NCBI GenBank assembly: GCA_963728655.1
Contig: CAVSLD010000006.1
Span: 1,364,001-1,428,000, forward strand
Source: Iamia sp963728655
GTDB taxonomy: Bacteria; Actinomycetota; Acidimicrobiia; Acidimicrobiales; Iamiaceae
Direction of reading: 5' to 3'
Length of the DNA stretch: 64,000 nucleotides
Shown here: positions 58,196 through 64,000 of the stretch, one piece after another
How the letters are laid out: each line of letters starts with the position of its first letter
Numbering within the stretch: position 1 is the stretch's first letter
Translations under genes and position numbers: made by a program
Notes under the pieces: generated by a model
Seen by the model: the letters and a program-made list of their open reading frames with translations, nothing else
What the model was told of the DNA's origin: nothing
Databases searched by the model: none

Positions 58196-60055
58196 TCAGC
58201 CGGCGTGGGTCTTGGCGTGGACGGCCTCGGCCACCTTGTCGGGCAGCCAGGAGAGGGCCTTGAGGTCGTCCAGGCTGGCCGCCTGCACGGCTCGGACGCC
58301 GCCCATCTCCTTGGTGAGGCGCTTCTTGCGGGTCTCGCCCAGGCCGGGGATGTCGTCGAGCACCGAGCGGGTCATGCGCTTGTCCCGCAGCTGGCGGTGG
58401 TAGGTGATGGCGAAGCGGTGGCTCTCGTCCCGGATGCGCTGGAGCAGGTACAGGGCCTCGGACTGGCGGGGCAGGCGCACGGGGTCGGCCTGACCCGGCA
58501 GGTAGACCTCCTCGAAGCGCTTGGCCAGCGAGGCCACGGGGATCTCGTCGGCCAGGTCCAGCTCGTCGAGGACCCGGGTGGCCACGCCGAGCTGGCCCTT
58601 GCCGCCGTCGACGAGCAGGAGCTGGGGCGGGTAGGAGAACCGCCCCTCCCGCTCGCTGACCGGCTTCTCCCGCTCGACCTTGTAGGCCGACAGGCGCCGG
58701 GTGAGGACCTCCTCCATGGCGGCGAAGTCGTCGTTGCCGGCGACGGTCTTGATCTTGAACCGGCGGTACTCGGACTTCTTGGGCAGGGCGTCCTCGAGGA
58801 CGACCATGGAGCCCACGTAGTCGGCGCCCTGCAGGTGGCTCATGTCGTAGCACTCGATGCGCAGCGGGGAGGCGGGCAGGTCGAGGGCGTCCTGGAGCTC
58901 GTTCAGGGCCCGGGCCCGGCTGTTGTGGTCGCTGGCCCGCTTGAGCCGGTGGCGCACCAGCTCCTCGGTCGCGTTGCGGGTGACGGTCTCGGCCAGCTTC
59001 CGCTTGTCGCCGCGCTGGGGGACGCGGATCGACACCCGGGTGCCCCGCTGGGCCTCCAGGAAGTCCTCGTACAGGGCGATGTCGTCGGGGTCGTCGGGGA
59101 CCAGGACGGTGCGGGGGATGCCGAGCGGGGCCGGCTCCTGGTAGAGCTCGCCCAGGATGCGGCCGATGAGCTCGCCCTCGGCCAGGTCCTCGACCTTGTC
59201 GACCACGAAGCCCTTGCGCCCCAGCACCCGGCCCCGGCGGACGAAGAACACCTGGACGGCCGCCTCCAGCTCGTCCTCGGCGATCCCGATGACGTCGAGG
59301 TCCTCACCCTTCTCGACCACCATCTGCTGGCGCTCGATGGCCTTGCGCACCGCGGTGAGCCGGTCCCGCACCCGGGCGGCCCGCTCGAACTCGAGGTCGG
59401 AGGCGGCCTCGGACATCTCCCGCTCCAGCCGGCGCACGATCTCGTCGGTGTCGCCCTCGAGGAAGCGGAGCAGGTCCTCGACGAGGCGGTCGTAGTGCTC
59501 GCGCTCGACCTCGCCCACGCACGGGCCGGAGCACTTCTCGATGTGGAACAGCAGGCAGGGCTTGCCCAGCTTGCGGTGGCGCTCGAGCTTGTTGTCCGAG
59601 CAGGAGCGCAGGGGGAACGTGCGCAGCAGCAGGTCGAGGGTGTCGCGGATGGCGTAGGCGTGGGCGTACGGGCCGAAGTAGCGGACCCCCTTGCGCCGCT
59701 TGCCCCGCATGACCATGGGCCGGGGCCACTCGTCGCCCACGGTGACGGCGAGGAACGGGTAGCTCTTGTCGTCGACCAGGCGGATGTTGAACCGGGGCCG
59801 GTGCTGCTTGATCAGCGAGTACTCGAGCATGAAGGCCTCGACGTCGTTGCGGACCTGGATCCACTCGACGGTCTCGGCCGTGGCCACCATCTGGGCCGTG
59901 CGGGGCGGCATGGTGCGCGGGTTCTGGAAGTAGTTCGACAGGCGCTGGCGCAGCGACTTGGCCTTGCCCACGTAGATGACCCGCCCGTCGGCGTCCTTGA
60001 ACTGGTAGCTGCCGGGGGCGTCCGGGATGGTGCCGGCGGGGGGACGTTCGACCAC
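58196..60055 (-). CDS. uvrC: Excinuclease ABC subunit C
   Basis: A 619-residue nucleotide-excision-repair nuclease. The GIY-YIG domain is at the N-terminus (PGSYQFKDADGRVIYVGKAKSLRQRL), followed by the UvrB-binding UVR segment (RRLEREMSEAASDLEFERAARVRD), the RNase H-like C-terminal nuclease with CYDMSHLQGADYVGSMVV and LLLVDGGKGQL, and (HhH)2 repeats near DIPGLGETRKKRL. Key Cys residues of the CSGPC cluster are present. It cuts both sides of a lesion with UvrAB. Translation starts with the GTG at 60055. Confidence 0.97.
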   Translation of the reverse strand: MVERPPAGTIPDAPGSYQFKDADGRVIYVGKAKSLRQRLSNYFQNPRTMPPRTAQMVATAETVEWIQVRNDVEAFMLEYSLIKQHRPRFNIRLVDDKSYPFLAVTVGDEWPRPMVMRGKRRKGVRYFGPYAHAYAIRDTLDLLLRTFPLRSCSDNKLERHRKLGKPCLLFHIEKCSGPCVGEVEREHYDRLVEDLLRFLEGDTDEIVRRLEREMSEAASDLEFERAARVRDRLTAVRKAIERQQMVVEKGEDLDVIGIAEDELEAAVQVFFVRRGRVLGRKGFVVDKVEDLAEGELIGRILGELYQEPAPLGIPRTVLVPDDPDDIALYEDFLEAQRGTRVSIRVPQRGDKRKLAETVTRNATEELVRHRLKRASDHNSRARALNELQDALDLPASPLRIECYDMSHLQGADYVGSMVVLEDALPKKSEYRRFKIKTVAGNDDFAAMEEVLTRRLSAYKVEREKPVSEREGRFSYPPQLLLVDGGKGQLGVATRVLDELDLADEIPVASLAKRFEEVYLPGQADPVRLPRQSEALYLLQRIRDESHRFAITYHRQLRDKRMTRSVLDDIPGLGETRKKRLTKEMGGVRAVQAASLDDLKALSWLPDKVAEAVHAKTHAG

Positions 60056-60100
60056 GTCCCCAGGGTGCCCGATGGCGAGGGGATCGCGGTCGATCGGGGC

Positions 60101-61431
60101 TCAGCCCGCGGGGGTCCCGTCCGGTGGGCGTGCCTCCTCGTCGGGCCCGGGCTCCAGGGCCGCGCCCACGGCGAGCCAGCCGGCGGCCAGCATCCCCGTG
60201 ACCAGGGCCAGGTAGTTGGGCTGGAAGGTCCGGGCCGGCACCAGCAGGCCCAGCAGCACCAGGGCCGAGGCCACCGGGAGCACGGCGGGGTGGTCGACCC
60301 GGCGGACGAGGGCCCCGGCCGCCGCCAGGCCCGCCACCAGCAGGCCGAGGGTGATCGCGGCCCCCACCGGACCGGCCACCAGGTCCGGGGCCCGGTAGGC
60401 GAGGCCGAGGCCCGAGGCGGGGAAGGCGGCGTCGCCCCGCCCGGTCCAGAACCGCACGGTGTCGTCGAGCAGGTCGGCCGGGCTCCACACCAGGAACGGG
60501 AGGGTGGTGGCCACCAGGACGGCGGGGAGGGTCCACCACCGTCGCAGCGCGGCCCACCCGCCGTGGCGCAGCACCCACACGACCCACGGGGCGACCGCCA
60601 GGGCGAGGGGGGCCTTGTAGGAGACGGCCAGGGCGAGGGCGGCACCCGCCCACCCCGGGTGGCGGCGGGCCCCGAGCGCGGCCAGCACCACGAGGGCGGC
60701 GGCGGCCGCGTCGTTGGTGCCCCACGCGCCGTAGAGGACGACGAACGAGGAGCCGAAGGCGACGACGGTGGCGGCCCGGGCCCAGGCCGGTTCCGGGCGC
60801 CGGGCGATCACGCCAGCAGGGCGGCCGCCACCAGCAGGCCCATCACCCAGCGGGGATCGCCACCGACCCCGACGGCCCGCTCGACGAGCACCCCGGGGAC
60901 GGCCATCAGGAACGCGCCCGGCAGGTAGGGCATGTGGTCGACCACCGGGTTGGGCGTGGGCTCGCCCGGGACGACGTGGAGCGTCAGCCACGAGGCGGGG
61001 AGGTCGCCGGTGAAGTCGGCGGCGTAGGGGTCGCGCCCGGCCAGGAGGTCCTCCGCCGCGGCCCGGGTGACGTGCACGCCGCCGTCGTGGGCCGCCTCCT
61101 GGGGGCCGGGGTCGGCGGCCAGGTGGGCGGTGCGCAGCCCGAGGGGCATGACCACCGCGAGGAGGGCCACGACGAGGACGAGGCGTCGGGGACGGAGGGC
61201 GACCAGCCAGAGCGGCACACCGACGCCGGCCACGAGCCACAGGGCGAGGGCGCCGGAGGGCACCGTGGTCGTCGCCCCGAAGGCGGCCAGGCCGACCAGC
61301 ACCGCGACCAGGCCACCCGCGGCCGCGGCCCGGCGGACCGGGTCGTCGAGCACCCCGCCCGGCAGCAGCCCGGCCGCGTCCCCGGACGGGGACCCGGCAG
61401 GGTCCGCCGGTGCGCGCAGGGTCGAGGTCAC
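60101..61431 (-). CDS. GT87-like polytopic membrane glycosyltransferase (frame-broken)
   Basis: Corrected length 443 residues if one missing third base near 60812 (LLA|VIARRPEPAW) is restored. About ten membrane helices, with an early extracytoplasmic segment AAEDLLAGRDPYAADFTGDLP (G-R-D-P-Y, typical of DUF2029/GT87 mannosyltransferases and PMT-like enzymes) and later YGAWGTNDAAAAALVVL and LAVSYKAPLALAVAPW. Family members transfer sugars from polyprenyl-phosphate donors to wall polymers. The GTG at 61431 follows CAGGAGGGG. It is divergent from nadA. Confidence 0.75.
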
Positions 61432-61450
61432 GCCCCTCCTGTCGGCCCGT

Positions 61451-61506
61451 CGCCCCCCGCCGTGAGCGGCGGGCCGGGCCCGGTGCGCCGCTCACGGCGG
61501 GGGGCG
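61451..61506. repeat. 21-bp perfect inverted repeat in the divergent nadA/GT87 region
   Basis: Arms at 61451-61471 and 61486-61506 are exact reverse complements around a 14-base loop. The structure begins 20 bases upstream of the GT87-like start codon, so it is in that gene's leader and upstream of nadA. Confidence 0.85.
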
Positions 61507-61548
61507 GAACACGCAGGGCATCGCCGGGGTTGCACCGGGCGAGCGACC

Positions 61549-61554
61549 TACACT
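61549..61554 (+). promoter_or_regulatory. Possible -10 box of nadA
   Basis: TACACT about 130 bases before the ATG. The predicted leader contains a short palindrome CCAGGCC-GGCCTGG at 61564-61577 and no riboswitch I can recognise. Confidence 0.3.
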
Positions 61555-61682
61555 CACCGCTCACCAGGCCGGCCTGGACTCCGGCTCCACATCAGGCTCC
61601 GAGACCGACATCCCCGTGGCGAGGCGACCAGGCTGTCCCCACCGGTCACATCGGAGCCCCTCCACGGAGGTCCCCTCCCACC

Positions 61683-62833
61683 ATGATCCGGCTCCAGCCC
61701 CCGCTCGCCGAGCGGTACACCGCAGCACCCCCTGACGACCTCGAGGCCCGCATCGCGGCGGCCAAGGCCACCCTCGGCGACCGCCTCTTCGTCCTCGGCC
61801 ACCACTACCAGCGCGACGAGGTCATGCGCTGGGCCGACGCCCGGGGCGACTCCTACCGTCTGTCGGTCCTGGCCCAGGAGCGCCCGGAGGCCGAGTTCAT
61901 CGTGTTCTGCGGCGTGCACTTCATGGCCGAGTCGGCCGACGTGCTCACCGGCGACCACCAGCAGGTCGTCCTGCCCGACCTGAACGCGGGCTGCTCGATG
62001 GCCGACATGGCCGACCTCGACGAGGTCGAGGAGGCGTGGGAGGCGCTGGCCGAGGTCACCGACATCGACCGGGTCGTGCCCATCACCTACATGAACAGCT
62101 CGGCCGCCCTCAAGGCGTTCGTGGGCGAGCACGGCGGCGCGGTCTGCACCTCGACCAACGCCCGCTCGGTCCTCGACTGGGCCCTGGGCCGCGGCGAGCA
62201 AGGTCCTCTTCTTCCCGGACCAGCACCTGGGGCGCAACACCGGTCTGGCCATGGGATTCACCCACGACGACATGCGGGTGTGGGACCCGCGCCGGGAGCG
62301 GGGCGGCCTCAGCGAGGCCGACTGCAAGGAGGCCACGTTCCTCCTCTGGAAGGGCCACTGCTCGGTCCACCAGCGCTTCCGCCCCGAGCACGTCGCCGCC
62401 TTCCGGGCCGAGCACCCCGACGGCATCGTGATCGCCCACCCCGAGTGCTCCTTCGAGCTGTGCTCGGTGGCCGACCAGGTGGGCTCCACCGACTTCATCA
62501 TCAAGGCGGTGGAGGCGGCGCCGGCCGGCAGCACCATCGCCATCGGCACCGAGATCCACCTGGTGCAGCGCCTGGCCGACGAGACCCCGGACAAGACCAT
62601 CGTCTCGCTCGACCCGCTCATCTGCCCGTGCTCGACCATGTTCCGCATCGACGCCGCCCACCTGTGCTGGGTGCTGGAGAACCTGGTCGAGGGGCGGGTC
62701 GTGAACCAGATCTCGCGTCGATCCCGAGACGGCCGCCCAGGCCCGGGTGGCCCTGCAGCGGATGCTCGACATCACCGAGGCCGCCGACCACCGACCACCG
62801 GTGGCCGCCCCCGGAAGCCCCACCGGCGACTGA
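61683..62833 (+). CDS. nadA: Quinolinate synthase A
   Basis: Makes quinolinate from iminoaspartate and dihydroxyacetone phosphate in NAD synthesis, using a 4Fe-4S cluster. Corrected length 382 residues. It has VLGHHYQRDEVMRWAD, FCGVHFMAESADVLTG, LPDLNAGCSMADM (first cluster Cys), ITYMNSSAALKAF, LFFPDQHLGRNTG, HPECSFELC and PLICPCSTMFRID (last cluster Cys). Two extra bases, near 62196 and at 62713-62716 (TCG/TCC), break the frame. No nadB or nadC is adjacent in the window. Followed after one base by a glycosyltransferase gene. Confidence 0.95.
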
Positions 62834-62834
62834 G

Positions 62835-63942
62835 GTGCGGGTCTCCCACCTCATTGCACCGGTCGCGTTCGGAGGGGGCGAGGCTCTGCTCACCGACCTT
62901 CTCGGCCACGACCCCTCCGAGGTCGACGAGGAGGTGGTGACCGTGGGCCGGGCGCCGCAGCTCGCGCGGGCCCTTGAGGAGCGAAGCGTGCCTTGCCACG
63001 CCCTGGGAGACCGGGTGGTCGGTGACGAGCGCGGCGGGTCGCGGGGCCGAGCTCCGAGGCGGGATCCGCCTCGTCCCCACACTGCGACGCCACTTGCGAC
63101 ACCGGGCGCCCGACGTGCTCCACGCCCACGGCTTCCCGCCGTCTCTGCTGGGCTCTCTCACCGGGATGCCCACGATGCGACGTGCCTACACGCATCACTA
63201 CGAGCGACAGCCGCCTGGGGGCGCCGAGCAACGGGTGCTGGGTGCGCTCTTCGACCGCTACGACCTCCTTACCACCCCGGCCGACCACCTGACCGCGGCC
63301 ATGAACAGCCACTTCCCGGGGCTCGCCCGCCCCTTCGTCACGGTGCCCAACGGCGTCGACCCGATCTTCGCGTCCGGCACCCGGGAACAGCGGTGGCGCC
63401 TCGACCTCCCCGCCGGCGCGGCGGTCGCGGTGTGCGTCGGCCGCTTCGTCGCGACCAAGAATCAGGCGGCCCTCCTCGACGCGCTGGCGACCTGTGCCTC
63501 CAGGGGGGTCAATGTCGGCGTGTTGTTCGTGGGGACCGGACCCGGCGAGGCCGACCTGCGTCGGCGCAGTGCGCAGCTGGGTCTGGCCGGTCGTGCCCTC
63601 TTCGCCGGCCAGGTGCCCCGGTCGTCCATGCCCAACCTCTTGGCCAGCGTCGACCTGGCGGTTTCTCCCAGCCTTACCGAGGCTTCCAGCGTCGCCATCG
63701 CGGAGGCACTCGTCGCCGGCCTGCCCGTCGTCGCCCTCGACATCCCAGCAATGCGCGAGACGATCGGCGACGCCGGGGTGCTGGTGGAGACCACCGGGTT
63801 GGCCGACGGCCTCGAGGAGGCCATCCGTCGGCGCGCCGAGCTGGCGGCGACGGCTCGTCAACGGGGCAGGGGCCTCCGCGTGACGGCCGTCCGGCGCAGG
63901 TGGGTCGCCCTCTACGAGGAGCTGCTCTCCGGCCCGCCCTGA
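62835..63942 (+). CDS. GT4-family glycosyltransferase
   Basis: Corrected length 368 residues, starting at the GTG one base after nadA. The N-terminal Rossmann domain has SHLIAPVAFGGGEALLTDLL and DVLHAHGFPPSLLGSL. The C-terminal domain has FVTVPNGVDPIFASG, VCVGRFVATKNQAALLDAL (the K/R-N donor site), LFVGTGPGEADL and the EX7E-like SPSLTEASSVAIAEALVAGLPVVALDIP. It transfers a sugar from a nucleotide donor; acceptor unknown. A GGT/GGG doublet at 63021-63024 joins the two halves. Confidence 0.88.
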
Positions 63943-64000
63943 GTCCCACACGGCTGGCGCCCCGGGCCGAACACGGCGCGGACCACGCCGGTCCGGAAGT

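Noticed and set aside
61555..61682. An NAD-type riboswitch in the nadA leader
   Set aside because: Only a short palindrome is visible. The conserved cores of the NAD riboswitch classes are not recognisable, and those are known mainly from other phyla.

Overview
The window is very GC-rich (low-to-mid 70s % by eye, except one AT-richer patch) and gene-dense. It looks like an actinobacterium. An F420-type luciferase-family oxidoreductase, a DUF3516 helicase, many leaderless genes with a TANNNT box 6-8 bases before the start codon, and the rapZ-yvcK-gap-pgk-tpiA-secG order all fit. Class Acidimicrobiia is my guess, not proven. Many genes carry single-base frame breaks. Nearly all of those I checked sit at a codon's third base, where two bases appear in place of one (or none), and the two are usually synonymous alternatives. 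I read this as an assembly that collapsed strain variants, so I annotate the broken genes as probably intact and give the corrected reading.

Layout. 1-10 kb: a zinc metallopeptidase, a Ski2/Mtr4-like helicase, a secreted GH16 glycosidase, a large flippase-like membrane protein and a sulfatase, most of them frame-broken. 10-20 kb: a DUF1059 protein, fumarase and malic enzyme in an operon, an HdeD-like membrane protein, a cation/proton antiporter, a TauD-like dioxygenase overlapping a D-aminoacylase-like amidohydrolase, and a saccharopine-dehydrogenase-like reductase. 20-34 kb: a GGDEF protein, a membrane-anchored BAAT-like acyl hydrolase, an acyl-CoA synthetase, an SDR, a DUF1023 hydrolase operon, an ArsR/AHSA1 operon with two palindromic operators, an esterase, an F420-type oxidoreductase and a thiolase-like protein. 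This stretch looks like lipid and xenobiotic metabolism. 34-37 kb: an unknown secreted protein, an MFS transporter and a lipoprotein glycerophosphodiesterase.

37.3-40.6 kb is a small AT-richer island inserted at the 3' end of tRNA-Leu(GAG), bounded by a 25-bp direct repeat of the tRNA end. It carries an AbiE-type toxin-antitoxin pair plus two small membrane-protein genes and no visible integrase. This is the main accessory region.

40.7-50 kb: an acetyltransferase overlapping a GH20-like glycosidase, secG, and an oppABCDF-type peptide transporter with a strong hairpin between oppA and oppBCDF. 50-55 kb: tpiA, pgk, gap, yvcK and rapZ on the minus strand; whiA is missing from its usual place. 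55-64 kb: a DUF2085-like membrane protein, a methyltransferase, an oxidative phosphonate-degradation pair (a TmpA/PhnY*-like dioxygenase and a TmpB/PhnZ-like HD oxygenase) flanked on both sides by unusual repeats, uvrC, a GT87-like membrane glycosyltransferase, nadA and a GT4 glycosyltransferase.
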